A DNA stretch of 64,000 bases from Alcanivorax sp. (GTDB lineage: Bacteria; Pseudomonadota; Gammaproteobacteria; Pseudomonadales; Alcanivoracaceae). The DNA is taken from the NCBI RefSeq assembly GCF_017794965.1, contig NZ_CP051240.1, positions 2,790,001 through 2,854,000 of the forward strand, read 5' to 3'. The notes under the pieces were generated by a model. That model made no database searches. It was not told the DNA's origin and saw nothing but the letters and a program-made list of their open reading frames with translations. Below, piece after piece: positions 17,615 to 25,923 of this stretch (positions within the stretch are counted from its first letter, which is position 1; every line of letters starts with the position of its first letter). The translations under genes were made by a program, and so were the position numbers.

Positions 17615-19192
17615 TCAGCGCCGCAGATGTCGCACTCTCAGTCCAAGAATCACCAGCGCCAAAGCGTAAAGCAGCAGCCCGGAGACCACGATCAGCGCCA
17701 GCCATCCAACCCGCTGCAGCACGCCTGCCTCGGTCCATACTGTGGTCTGCCCGGCCAGCCACCAGGTCGCCGCGGCCATGCCGACCCCGGCCACCAGCAT
17801 CCTGCCCCAGTGGAACAACCAACCCGCCTGCGGCGTGTAAACCCCGGCCCGACGCAAGCCAATATAGAGCAAGCCAGCATTCAGCCAGGCAGACAGAGCC
17901 ATGGCCGTGGCCAGGCCCACATGACGCATCTCCCATACCAGCAAGGCCCCGAAAACCATATTGGCCAGCATGGCCAACACCCCGATTTTCACCGGTGTTT
18001 TGGTGTCCTGGCGGGCATAGAAACCGGGCGCCAACACCTTGATCAGCATGGCCGCCAGCAAGCCGGCACTGTAAGCACGCAATGATTGCGCGGTCTTCGC
18101 CACATCAAAGGCGGTGAACTCGCCATACTGAAACAGGGTCGAGAGCAACGGCTCGGCCAGCACAGCCAGCGCCAGCGCCGCCGGCAGCCCTATCAAGAGC
18201 ACCATGCGAATTGCCCAATCCATCATCCGCGAGAAATTTTCCGGGTCCGACTCCGCATGCTGTTTCGACAGGCTGGGCAGGATCACCGTGCCGATGGCTA
18301 CCGCAAAGATCCCCAGCGGCAGCTCAATCAGGCGATCTGTGTAGTAAAGCCAGGTCACCGAGCCCGTCTCCAGCAACGAGGCTAGCACGGTATTCACCAG
18401 AGAGTTGAGCTGATAGACCGAAGCCCCGAACAGGGCCGGCACCATCAGCTTCATGATCTTGCGCACCCCCGGGTCCTTCCACCCCATGCGAGGCACCGGC
18501 ATCAGATTCAGCCGTGCCAGAAATGGCAGCTGGAACAGCAGCTGCACCGCCCCGGCAATCAGCACCCCCCAGGCCAGCGCCACCGCCATGCGGTCTTCAG
18601 CAAAGTATGGCGTCAGAAACAGGGCGCAGCCGATCAGGCTCAGGTTCAGTAATACCGGGGTGAAAGCCGGCACGGCAAAGCGGTTCCAGGTGTTCAGAAT
18701 ACCGCCGGCAAAGGCAGTGAGCGCAATAAAGAACAGATAAGGAAAGGTCAGCCGCAACATTTCCACAGCCAGGGCCCGTTTGTGCGGGTCATCCCCGAAT
18801 CCGGGGGCAAACACCCAGATAATGGCCGGTGCACCGATCACTCCCAACAATGTCACCAGCATCAGGGTACCGCCCAGCGTCCCCGCCACCCGGTCGACCA
18901 ACAGCTTGGTCGCGGCCAGGCTGCCTTTGCTTCGGTATTCCCCCAGCACCGGCACAAAGGCCTGGTTAAAGGCCCCCTCAGCAAACAGCCGACGCAGGAA
19001 ATTGGGAATTTTCAGGGCCACAAAGAAAGCATCCGCCCCTGCGGAGGCCCCCAGCATACGAGCGATCACCACATCGCGCACCAGCCCCAGCACCCGCGAC
19101 AGCATGGTCATGGCCGACACCACCAGCGTGGACGCGAGCAAACCGGCCTGTTTCGGGCGGTCCTGCTGCGGTGTATCCTTTTCTTCGCTCAT
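17615..19192 (-). CDS. murJ: Lipid II flippase MurJ
   Basis: This is a 525-residue MATE/MVF-type transporter with about 13-14 transmembrane segments that flips lipid II across the inner membrane. The family N-terminus LLASTLVVSAMTMLSRVLGLVRDVVIARMLGASAGADAF (read in parts) and AEGAFNQAFVPVLGEY are clear. The start at 19192 (MSEEKDTPQQ) is preferred over a TTG 29 codons earlier that adds a non-family leader. It lies between ribF and divergent rpsT, as in Pseudomonas. Confidence 0.95.
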   Translation of the reverse strand: MSEEKDTPQQDRPKQAGLLASTLVVSAMTMLSRVLGLVRDVVIARMLGASAGADAFFVALKIPNFLRRLFAEGAFNQAFVPVLGEYRSKGSLAATKLLVDRVAGTLGGTLMLVTLLGVIGAPAIIWVFAPGFGDDPHKRALAVEMLRLTFPYLFFIALTAFAGGILNTWNRFAVPAFTPVLLNLSLIGCALFLTPYFAEDRMAVALAWGVLIAGAVQLLFQLPFLARLNLMPVPRMGWKDPGVRKIMKLMVPALFGASVYQLNSLVNTVLASLLETGSVTWLYYTDRLIELPLGIFAVAIGTVILPSLSKQHAESDPENFSRMMDWAIRMVLLIGLPAALALAVLAEPLLSTLFQYGEFTAFDVAKTAQSLRAYSAGLLAAMLIKVLAPGFYARQDTKTPVKIGVLAMLANMVFGALLVWEMRHVGLATAMALSAWLNAGLLYIGLRRAGVYTPQAGWLFHWGRMLVAGVGMAAATWWLAGQTTVWTEAGVLQRVGWLALIVVSGLLLYALALVILGLRVRHLRR

Positions 19193-19314
19193 CAAGTCTC
19201 CATGGGCGCGGCGGCAAAAGCCTGAAAACAGCCCTCCTGCAGGGCAGAACCGGGCAAGATTAGCGAAAGGCCAGCACAACCGCTACCGATGATCATTTCA
19301 CGCCCGCTTTTCCA

Positions 19315-19343
19315 TTGACAACGCCCCTCGAGATCGGCATAGT
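19315..19343 (+). promoter_or_regulatory. Promoter of rpsT
   Basis: TTGACA (19315-19320), a 17-nt spacer, then CATAGT (19338-19343): a full-consensus -35 with a moderate -10. This predicts a start near 19350 and a leader of about 120 nt before rpsT. Confidence 0.65.
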
Positions 19344-19472
19344 TGCGCGTCTTTAGACCGTGGCACGCCTGTTTTTTGACCATCAACTCGGGTCTCAACG
19401 GTGCGGGCCGGCCGATCACGGCTTGTGTCATAAACCAATTTCGATTTCAGAATTCAAGATAGGAGCAGGACC

Positions 19473-19739
19473 TTGGCTAATTCACCGCAAGCACGCAAGC
19501 GTGCGCGTCAGGCGGAAAAGCGCCGTCAGCACAACGCAGCGATGCGCTCCATGGTGCGCACATACCTGAAGAAGGTGAACGCGGCTATTGCGTCCGGCGA
19601 CCAAGGTGCCGCCCAGGAAGCTTACACCCAAGCGGTATCCGTGCTGGACAAAGCCACCCGCAAGGGCAAGTTTCACCCGAACAAGGCAGCTCGCCACAAG
19701 AGCCGCCTGAACACCAAGATCAAGGCAATGGCTGCCTAA
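19473..19739 (+). CDS. rpsT: 30S ribosomal protein S20
   Basis: This is an 88-residue basic primary-binding protein of the small subunit, recognised by ANSPQARKRARQAEKRRQHN and GKFHPNKAARHKSRLN. The start codon is TTG, preceded by AGGAGCAGG. E. coli rpsT also uses UUG, where the weak start contributes to autoregulation, so the same control is plausible here. A strong hairpin terminator follows. Confidence 0.98.
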   Translation: MANSPQARKRARQAEKRRQHNAAMRSMVRTYLKKVNAAIASGDQGAAQEAYTQAVSVLDKATRKGKFHPNKAARHKSRLNTKIKAMAA

Positions 19740-19754
19740 GCCTCTTGGTGGACA

Positions 19755-19785
19755 CAAAAAAACCGGCCTCGTGCCGGTTTTTTTA
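19755..19785 (+). terminator. Rho-independent terminator of rpsT
   Basis: The stem AAACCGGC / GCCGGTTT has a 5-nt loop, is flanked by A7 on the left and T7 on the right, and so could work in both directions. It lies 17 nt after the rpsT stop. Confidence 0.9.
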
Positions 19786-19800
19786 TGCCGCTCTGCGGCT

Positions 19801-19871
19801 GCATCACGCTTCACGCAACAGGCTGCACGCAAAACCCCTTCAGGCGTCCAGCGTCTGGCCTCCAGCGTCGA
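19801..19871. repeat. Heptad array H: GC-type 7-nt units reaching into the proB 3' end
   Basis: Five phased units of the form GCNNCAC (GCATCAC, then GCTTCAC, and so on) occupy 19801-19835. After a one-base phase break, four more of the form GCGTCNN occupy 19844-19871. The second block lies inside proB and encodes its last eight or so residues. Confidence 0.65.
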
Positions 19872-20970
19872 CCACCACCATATTATCCCGGTGGATCAGC
19901 TCCTCTTCGTTCATGAAGCCAAGCACATCGGCAATCTCTGAACTCTTCTTGCCGCACAAACGACGAGCATCGGCCGCATCGTAGTTGGCCAGCCCGCAGG
20001 CGATACGCTCACCCTGCTCGGTTTCGCAAGCCACCATCTCGCCCCGGGAAAACTGGCCGAATACATCCACCACCCCGACAGGCAACAGGCTGGAGCCGCC
20101 TTCACGGACGCGCTTGACCGCACCGGCATCCAGGACGACCCGACCGCGCATCTGCAGATGCCCAGCCAACCACTGCTTGCGGGCATTCATGGGGGAAGTG
20201 TCCGGCAATAAGGTGGTACCCGGGCCCCGACCCTCCGCCAACTCGATCAGCACCTCAGGACTACGCCCCGACGCAATGGTTGTCAGGGCGCCGGAACGAG
20301 CCGCCAGCTTGGCCGCACGCACCTTGGTCGCCATGCCACCGCGCCCCAGCAAGCCGCCACCGCCGGCCACCCGCTCGATCAGCGGGTCCGACGCCTGCGC
20401 CTCGGCAATCAATTTGGCATCCGGATTATTGCGGGGGTCGGCATCAAACAGACCCTCCTGATCGGTAAGAATGACCAGATGATCCGCCTCCACCAGATTG
20501 GCCACCAGCGCCGCCAAGGTGTCGTTATCGCCAAAACGGATTTCGTCGGTGACCACGGTATCGTTCTCATTCACCACCGGCACCACGCCAAAACCCAGCA
20601 GGGTGAGCAGCGTGGAGCGACCATTCAGGTAGCGCTTGCGGTCGGAAAGATCATCATGAGTCAGCAACACCTGGGCGGTGTGCAGATTATGTTTCTGGAA
20701 GCGGGACTCCCAGGCCTGCACCAGCCCCATCTGACCCACGGCAGCGGCGGCCTGCAGTTCATGGACGGAATCCGGGCGACGGGACCAACCCAGGCGAGTC
20801 ATGCCTTCAGCAACCGCCCCGGAAGACACGATCACCACCTCAATGTCACGCTCACGCAGCATGACCATGCGATCCACCCATGACTGCATGAGGGCACAAT
20901 CCAACCCCTTGCCGTCATTGGTCAGCAGGGCACTGCCGATCTTGATTACCCAACGCTGGCGATCTGCCAC
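19840..20970 (-). CDS. proB: Glutamate 5-kinase
   Basis: This is a 376-residue enzyme for the first step of proline synthesis, made of an amino-acid-kinase domain plus a C-terminal PUA domain. Seen are WVIKIGSALLTNDGKGLD, VIVSSGAVAEGM, GVVPVVNENDTVVTDEI, FGDNDTLAALVANL and LTDQEGLFDADPR. The PUA part starts near residue 280 (GRVVLDAGAVKRV). The family normally ends shortly after the LIHRDNMVV segment; here VDAGGQTLDA is added, and its codons are a 7-nt array. Confidence 0.95.
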   Translation of the reverse strand: MADRQRWVIKIGSALLTNDGKGLDCALMQSWVDRMVMLRERDIEVVIVSSGAVAEGMTRLGWSRRPDSVHELQAAAAVGQMGLVQAWESRFQKHNLHTAQVLLTHDDLSDRKRYLNGRSTLLTLLGFGVVPVVNENDTVVTDEIRFGDNDTLAALVANLVEADHLVILTDQEGLFDADPRNNPDAKLIAEAQASDPLIERVAGGGGLLGRGGMATKVRAAKLAARSGALTTIASGRSPEVLIELAEGRGPGTTLLPDTSPMNARKQWLAGHLQMRGRVVLDAGAVKRVREGGSSLLPVGVVDVFGQFSRGEMVACETEQGERIACGLANYDAADARRLCGKKSSEIADVLGFMNEEELIHRDNMVVVDAGGQTLDA

Positions 20971-20990
20971 CTTCGCTCCTTACAGGTTCC

Positions 20991-21073
20991 GTAGGGCGGA
21001 AATTGGCGTCAGCCAATCTCCGCCAGCCAATGCAGTCACGGCGGAGACGGGCACGGCCCCATTTCCGCACTAC
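20991..21073. repeat. REP-like inverted pair between obg and proB
   Basis: GTAGGGCGGAAATTGGC with its hairpin partner GCCAATCTCCGCC (20991-21024) faces a second hairpin, GGCGGAGACGGG to TTTCCGCACTAC (21040-21073). The outer ends are inverted copies. It is related to 13677-13714. Confidence 0.7.
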
Positions 21074-21079
21074 GAAATA

Positions 21080-22270
21080 TCAGGGCTCGTAGACGATCTC
21101 CACATCGTGATCGTCATCATCGTCGTCATCATCCCGGTCATTGTCGCGGGCACGGCGAGCCTCCGCCTTGAGCTCCTGCACCTTGTCCCGCGCTTCTTCT
21201 TCCAGGCGAGCACGCAGGTCCTGCTGAGCAGCCGCATACTCGGTATCCTCCTCCTCGAGACGGCGACGATCCTCAATGGCATTCATCAACGCATAAACCA
21301 GCTCTTCACAACCCACGCCAGCAGCAGCAGAAACCCGGAAAACCGGCCCCTGCCAGCCGAGCTCCTCGACGATACCGTCAATACGAGCATCCGCCTCTTC
21401 ATCCGCTAGCAAATCAATCTTGTTGAATACCAGCCAGCGCTCCTGCTCCGCCAGCGCCGGCGAAAACTGATCCAGCTCATCCGCGATGGCGTCAATATGA
21501 TCGGCAGGATTACCGCCATCCATGGGGGCCAGATCCACCACATGCAGCAATAAGCGGGTGCGAGCCAGATGCTTGAGAAAGCGAATACCGAGGCCAGCAC
21601 CTTCAGCCGCGCCTTCAATCAGGCCAGGAATGTCCGCCACCACAAAGCTGCGATGGCGATCCGCCTTTACGACACCCAGGTTGGGCACCAAGGTGGTAAA
21701 CGGGTAATCCGCCACCTTGGGCTTGGCCGCGGAAATGGCGCGAATCAGCGTACTCTTGCCGGCATTGGGCATGCCCAGCAAGCCCACATCCGCCAGCACC
21801 TTGAGCTCAAGGCGCAGGCGACGGGATTCACCCGGCTTGCCCTTGGTTGTCTTGCGCGGCGCCTGGTTGGTGCTGCTCTTGAAATGGATGTTGCCCAGAC
21901 CACCACGGCCGGAGCGAGCGATCATCACCGGCTTGCCGGATTCGGTCAGATCCGCCAGCACCTCATCGGTGTCAACGTCGATCACCGTGGTCCCCACCGG
22001 CACCAGCAGGATCACGTCATCTGCGGATTTGCCGGTCATCTGCCGGCCCTTGCCCGGCTCACCATTGCGGGCCTTGAAGATCCGCTCGTAGCGATAATCC
22101 ACCAGCGTGTTCAGGTTACTGTCCGCCTGAAAGAAAACACTGCCGCCGGCACCGCCATCACCGCCGTCAGGCCCGCCAAATTCCACATACTTTTCACGAC
22201 GGAAACTCAGGCAGCCATCGCCGCCCTTGCCAGCGTGTACTTCAATGGTCGCTTCGTCGACAAATTGCAT
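21080..22270 (-). CDS. obg: Obg/CgtA ribosome-assembly GTPase
   Basis: This is a 396-residue essential GTPase of 50S maturation. The glycine-rich Obg domain (about 1-158) includes GGDGCLSFRREKYVEFGGPD. The G domain has G1 GMPNAGKSTLI, G3 DIPGLIEGAAEGAGLG and G4 NKIDLL. The C-terminus is highly acidic, with a run of eight Asp, typical of gammaproteobacterial Obg. A terminator separates it from rpmA upstream, so it probably has its own promoter in 22271-22354. Confidence 0.97.
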   Translation of the reverse strand: MQFVDEATIEVHAGKGGDGCLSFRREKYVEFGGPDGGDGGAGGSVFFQADSNLNTLVDYRYERIFKARNGEPGKGRQMTGKSADDVILLVPVGTTVIDVDTDEVLADLTESGKPVMIARSGRGGLGNIHFKSSTNQAPRKTTKGKPGESRRLRLELKVLADVGLLGMPNAGKSTLIRAISAAKPKVADYPFTTLVPNLGVVKADRHRSFVVADIPGLIEGAAEGAGLGIRFLKHLARTRLLLHVVDLAPMDGGNPADHIDAIADELDQFSPALAEQERWLVFNKIDLLADEEADARIDGIVEELGWQGPVFRVSAAAGVGCEELVYALMNAIEDRRRLEEEDTEYAAAQQDLRARLEEEARDKVQELKAEARRARDNDRDDDDDDDDHDVEIVYEP

Positions 22271-22354
22271 GGAAAAGGACTCTCTTTCGGATCGGTGCCA
22301 TTCTACGGCAAGGAATTCACTTTGGGGACAGCGCAGAACCCCTGATTCAAATAC

Positions 22355-22392
22355 AAAAAAACCCCGCGGGCAGAGCCTCGCGGGGCTTTTTG
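22355..22392 (-). terminator. Terminator after rplU-rpmA
   Basis: On the minus strand, a stem CCCCGCG / CGCGGGG with a 10-12-nt loop is followed by T7. Located 15 nt past the rpmA stop, before obg. Confidence 0.85.
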
Positions 22393-22406
22393 ATGATCCA
22401 GATGGA

Positions 22407-22667
22407 TCAGGCCACGGGCTCGATAACCACGTACTGACGGCTCAGCGGGCCTTTGACCTCAAACTTCACACGGCCAGTTTCGGTAGCAAAGATAGTGTGA
22501 TCCTTGCCCATGCCAGCATTGACGCCAGCGTGAAACTTGGTGCCGCGCTGACGAACGATGATTTCGCCTGCATTGACCAGCTGGCCGCCGAAACGCTTAA
22601 CGCCAAGGCGCTTACTCTGCGAATCGCGACCGTTACGAGTACTACCACCGGCTTTTTTATGTGCCAT
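22407..22667 (-). CDS. rpmA: 50S ribosomal protein L27
   Basis: This is an 86-residue protein beginning MAHKKAGGSTRNGRDSQSKR, the L27 signature whose N-terminal tail reaches the peptidyl-transferase centre. It follows rplU by 30 nt in the usual L21-L27 operon. Confidence 0.98.
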   Translation of the reverse strand: MAHKKAGGSTRNGRDSQSKRLGVKRFGGQLVNAGEIIVRQRGTKFHAGVNAGMGKDHTIFATETGRVKFEVKGPLSRQYVVIEPVA

Positions 22668-22697
22668 GTCTCAATCCTCTCGGTTGTCTGTTAAGGA

Positions 22698-23009
22698 TCA
22701 GCCCTGGATCCCGGTGATTTTCACCGCAGTGTACCACTGACGGTGACCTTGTTGCTTGCGGTGGTGCTTGCGACGACGGAACTTGAGGATCTTCACTTTC
22801 TTGTGACGACCCTGCTCAAGCACCTCTGCGGTCACCTTGGCGCCATCCACAACCGGCTGACCGACTTTGACGTCGTCGCCGTTGGATACCAGCAGCACCT
22901 GGTCGAAATCCACGGATTCGCCGGTTGCTACTTCAATTTTCTCGATGCGAACAACATCGCCTTCTTCGACGCGATACTGCTTGCCACCAGTTTTGATTAC
23001 TGCGTACAT
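22698..23009 (-). CDS. rplU: 50S ribosomal protein L21
   Basis: This is a 103-residue 23S rRNA-binding protein with MYAVIKTGGKQYRVEEGD, the family N-terminus, and KFRRRKHHRKQQGHRQ near the end. First gene of rplU-rpmA. It is divergent from ispB, as in many gammaproteobacteria. Confidence 0.98.
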   Translation of the reverse strand: MYAVIKTGGKQYRVEEGDVVRIEKIEVATGESVDFDQVLLVSNGDDVKVGQPVVDGAKVTAEVLEQGRHKKVKILKFRRRKHHRKQQGHRQWYTAVKITGIQG

Positions 23010-23106
23010 TCAGTGTGCTCCAGCACGGCTCCACTCAGGCGGGCGCACCCTTAACTCAGGGCACTAACCACTTGCAGGCCAGGAAGAGGGTTAAATCGGG
23101 CCGCGA

Positions 23107-23135
23107 AGTGTACGGCAAATAACCAGCCTCCGCAA
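23107..23135 (-). promoter_or_regulatory. Promoter of rplU-rpmA
   Basis: On the minus strand TTGCGG (23135-23130), a 17-nt spacer and TACACT (23112-23107). It predicts a leader of about 90 nt before rplU. Confidence 0.6.
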
Positions 23136-23287
23136 TGCTGAACACGGGATATTTTCCCGCTCTCCAACAGAGTTCGCGCGGCTTTGACATCGGACAATGA
23201 CAATACGGCAGAATACATTGACTGCCAGCCCCCCCCTGATAGCATTGCCGGCTGTCGCGCCACCTTCATTCGCCTGGACTCAAGTAC

Positions 23288-24259
23288 ATGGATTTCAAGG
23301 CCATTTATGCCTCGGTCGAGCAGGATTTTGCTGCCGTCGATACCTTCATTGCCCAACACCTCGACTCCAGCGTTCCGCTGATCCGGGAAGTGGGCGACTA
23401 CATCGTGCAGTCCGGCGGCAAGAGACTGCGCCCCCTTGTTGCCATTCTTTGTGCCCGCGCCTCCGGCTATGAAGGCGACCGTCATGTGGATGTGGCAGCC
23501 ATCATCGAGTATTTGCATACCGCCACCCTGCTTCATGATGACGTGGTGGATGAATCCAACCTGCGCCGCGGCCGCCCCACCGTGAATGCGGTGTGGGGCA
23601 ACGCTGCCAGCGTACTGGTTGGCGATTTCCTGATCTCCCGGGCCCTGCAACTGATGGTAGCGCTGCGCCATCCACGCCTGCTGGATATCTTTTCACAGAG
23701 CACCAACACCATTTCCGAAGGCGAAGTGCTGCAACTAATCAATGTGCGGGACCCGAACACCACCGAACAGAACTACATGCGGGTGATCCACCACAAGACC
23801 GCCAAGATGTTCGAATCCGCGGCGGAGACCGGCGCGGTACTGGGCATTACCGATGATCAGGATTTCACTGCAGCATTCGCTGAATACGGCCGCCATCTGG
23901 GCATCGCCTTCCAACTGATTGACGATGTGTTGGACTATCAGGGCGACGCCAGCGAGCTGGGCAAGAACGTGGGCGATGACCTGGCCGAAGGCAAGCCCAC
24001 CCTGCCGCTGATCCACACCATTGCCAATGGCTCTCAGAAGCAGGCCAATCTGATCAAGGACGCCATTCGCAGTGGCGGGCTCGACCACCTGCAGCACATT
24101 GTTGAAACTGTTCGCGCCAGCGGAGGTCTTCAATACACCATCGACAAGGCTGACGAACATACCCGGCTTGCCCTTGATGCGATTGCCGAGGTGCCGGCCT
24201 CCCCTTACAAGGATGCGCTGGTCACCCTGGCCGAAGAATCGCTGCAACGCACCTACTAA
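23288..24259 (+). CDS. ispB: Octaprenyl/polyprenyl diphosphate synthase
   Basis: This is a 323-residue trans-prenyltransferase that builds the quinone side chain from IPP. The first Asp-rich motif is in LLHDDVVDESNLRRGRPT and the second in QLIDDVLDYQGD; GGKRLRPLVAIL is also present. Product length cannot be read from sequence with certainty. It is divergent from rplU, and the IspH upstream in the window feeds the same pathway. Confidence 0.95.
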   Translation: MDFKAIYASVEQDFAAVDTFIAQHLDSSVPLIREVGDYIVQSGGKRLRPLVAILCARASGYEGDRHVDVAAIIEYLHTATLLHDDVVDESNLRRGRPTVNAVWGNAASVLVGDFLISRALQLMVALRHPRLLDIFSQSTNTISEGEVLQLINVRDPNTTEQNYMRVIHHKTAKMFESAAETGAVLGITDDQDFTAAFAEYGRHLGIAFQLIDDVLDYQGDASELGKNVGDDLAEGKPTLPLIHTIANGSQKQANLIKDAIRSGGLDHLQHIVETVRASGGLQYTIDKADEHTRLALDAIAEVPASPYKDALVTLAEESLQRTY

Positions 24260-24288
24260 CTTTTGATCACGATCAACCAGGAGAAATC

Positions 24289-24870
24289 ATGCTGCGAGCC
24301 GCCCTGCTGCTGACCCTGAGCGCCGCCTTCGCAGGCTGCGCCCTGAGCCCCCAGTCCATCGAAATCAAGCCTGCCGCCAATGTGCAGACCACCAACATCG
24401 GCCAGAACCAGCCTGTCCAGGTTATGGCCGTAGACTCCCGCGACCAGCTGGCCTTTGGCACCCGCGGCGGGGTCTACAAGGAGACTTCGCTGGTACAGCC
24501 CGCCAATGACGTGAAAGCCGCCGTGGAAGAGGCGGTGCGTCAGGGCCTGCAACAGCAGGGCTTCAATGCCTTTAACCCCGGCGAGAACGCCACTCGCCTG
24601 GAAGTGCGCCTGGAGCAGCTGGACTACGTGCCCGAAGAAGGATCGGTGGTCAACACCGTCACCCTGTCACTGGTACTGGCCGGGGAAGCGAGCCGCCCTG
24701 ACGTGGCCTATACCGGCACCTACAAGAGCAGCGTCAAGCACGACCAGCCTCTCACCCCCAGCGCAAAACGCAATCAGGAAATGATCAACGAGATCCTCAG
24801 CGGCGCCATCACCCGCATGCTGGAAGACCCCAAGATGCAGGACTTCCTGCTCGGCAACGACCCCGCCTGA
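24289..24870 (+). CDS. YajG-family lipoprotein
   Basis: This is a 193-residue lipoprotein with signal peptide MLRAALLLTLSAAFAGC and the lipobox Cys near residue 17. The body (VMAVDSRDQLAFGTRGG, and VKAAVEEAVRQGLQQQGFN) resembles YajG, an outer-membrane lipoprotein of unknown function. It follows ispB by 29 nt with AGGAG before the ATG, and its stop overlaps the next start by one base. Confidence 0.8.
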   Translation: MLRAALLLTLSAAFAGCALSPQSIEIKPAANVQTTNIGQNQPVQVMAVDSRDQLAFGTRGGVYKETSLVQPANDVKAAVEEAVRQGLQQQGFNAFNPGENATRLEVRLEQLDYVPEEGSVVNTVTLSLVLAGEASRPDVAYTGTYKSSVKHDQPLTPSAKRNQEMINEILSGAITRMLEDPKMQDFLLGNDPA

Positions 24871-25145
24871 TGTACCGCGTAACCATCCACTACTGCAGCC
24901 AGTGCAACTGGCTGCTGAGAAGCGGCTGGTACGCCCAGGAGCTGCTCAGCACCTTCAGCGAAGAGCTGGACGAAGTGGCACTGCAACCGGGAACCGGCGG
25001 CGTTTTCCGCATCACCGCCAACGACCAGTGCATCTGGGAACGCAAAGAAGAGGGTGGCTTTCCAGAGATTACCGAGCTGAAGCGGCGGGTCCGGGACGCC
25101 CTTTTCCCGGAGCGGGATCTGGGCCACATCGACCGCAAGGGCTGA
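24870..25145 (+). CDS. Rdx/SelT-SelW-SelH family thioredoxin-like protein
   Basis: This is a 91-residue protein with the family opening VTIHYCSQCNWLLRSGWYAQEL, which has the redox CxxC, and GTGGVFRITAND. In the selenoprotein relatives one Cys is selenocysteine; here both are Cys. The ATG overlaps the preceding stop (TGATG-type), so it is coupled to the YajG-like gene. The stop is followed at once by the first unit of heptad array B. Confidence 0.85.
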   Translation: MYRVTIHYCSQCNWLLRSGWYAQELLSTFSEELDEVALQPGTGGVFRITANDQCIWERKEEGGFPEITELKRRVRDALFPERDLGHIDRKG

Positions 25146-25296
25146 GTTGAAAGTTTAAAGTTCAAAGTTTAAACGCGGAGTCTGCCCCAGTTTTTTGAAT
25201 GCCGTGCCCGCGCTTGCCGGTAATGGCGCGGGCACGGCGGCTTAGAACCCAAGCAGCTCTGGCGCGCTTTTCAACTTTGAACTTTAAACTTTGAAC
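25146..25296. repeat. Heptad array B: inverted AAAGTTY arrays between convergent genes
   Basis: The left arm (25146-25174) begins at the base after the TGA of the gene at 24870 and has four 7-nt units of the type GTTTAAA or GTTCAAA. The right arm (25270-25296) has four units of the type TTGAACT and ends in the stop codon of the convergent gene. About 25 of 27 positions pair. The 95-nt middle is GC-rich, with no gene seen. Confidence 0.9.
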
Positions 25297-25490
25297 TACT
25301 CATTCTCCGGCCTCACATCGACTACCGGCTCATCACCGCCAAACGGCACCTGCACCGTAAATAGCAAAGGCCGGCAGCAGACCTGACAATCCTCCACGTA
25401 CTCCTGCTCGTCCACCGACGTATCGATCAGCACCTCGATGGTTTCCCAGCAGCACGGGCATTGCACAGACAGCGGATACAGGCCGCTCAC
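25296..25490 (-). CDS. CPXCG-motif small Cys-rich protein
   Basis: This is a 64-residue protein with CPCCWETI and CQVCCRPL, two Cys pairs probably binding zinc, and the conserved YVEDCQVCCRP segment of the CPXCG family. Function unknown to me. The start overlaps the stop of the HIT gene by 4 nt, so the two are coupled. The stop lies in heptad array B. Confidence 0.85.
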   Translation of the reverse strand: MSGLYPLSVQCPCCWETIEVLIDTSVDEQEYVEDCQVCCRPLLFTVQVPFGGDEPVVDVRPENE

Positions 25491-25897
25491 AGACCCTCCA
25501 GTGCCGACAGATCCAGCTTGTCCAGCCAGCCCGGCTGTTCACCCTCCGCCCAGGGCTCCGGCTGTCCCTGCCCCCATACGGGCCCGGGCCAGCACGGGTC
25601 GCCCTCGAAACGGGCAATGACGTGAATATGCAGCTGGGGCACCATATTGCCAAGCGCGCCGATATTGATCTTGTCGGCCCCGGTCACCCTTTCCAATTGG
25701 CCCGCCAGGGCATTCACCTGCGTCAGCAACTGGCGCTGCTCGTCCGTGGGCAGATGATGCCACTCACGGAGCCCATCACGTTTGGGCACAATGATCAGCC
25801 AGGCAAAGCGCTGGTCATTCATCCAGCGCAACCAGCACAGGCCGGTCTCTCCAAGTGCTCGGGTATCCGCGGCCAGGCGGGGGTGGAGTGAGGGCAT
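25487..25897 (-). CDS. HIT-family hydrolase-like protein
   Basis: This is a 136-residue HIT domain with FAWLIIVPKRDGLREWHHL, KINIGALGNMVPQLHIHVIAR and WPGPVWG. The core is QLHIHVIA, where the first His of HxHxH is Gln; this substitution is, to my recollection, usual in this Pseudomonas-type subgroup. It may act on nucleotide conjugates. The start at 25897 has GGAGA 6 nt upstream; an ATG 4 codons earlier overlaps that site. Confidence 0.82.
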   Translation of the reverse strand: MPSLHPRLAADTRALGETGLCWLRWMNDQRFAWLIIVPKRDGLREWHHLPTDEQRQLLTQVNALAGQLERVTGADKINIGALGNMVPQLHIHVIARFEGDPCWPGPVWGQGQPEPWAEGEQPGWLDKLDLSALEGL

Positions 25898-25923
25898 GTT
25901 GATCTCCATAGGCAGGCAGGTCG

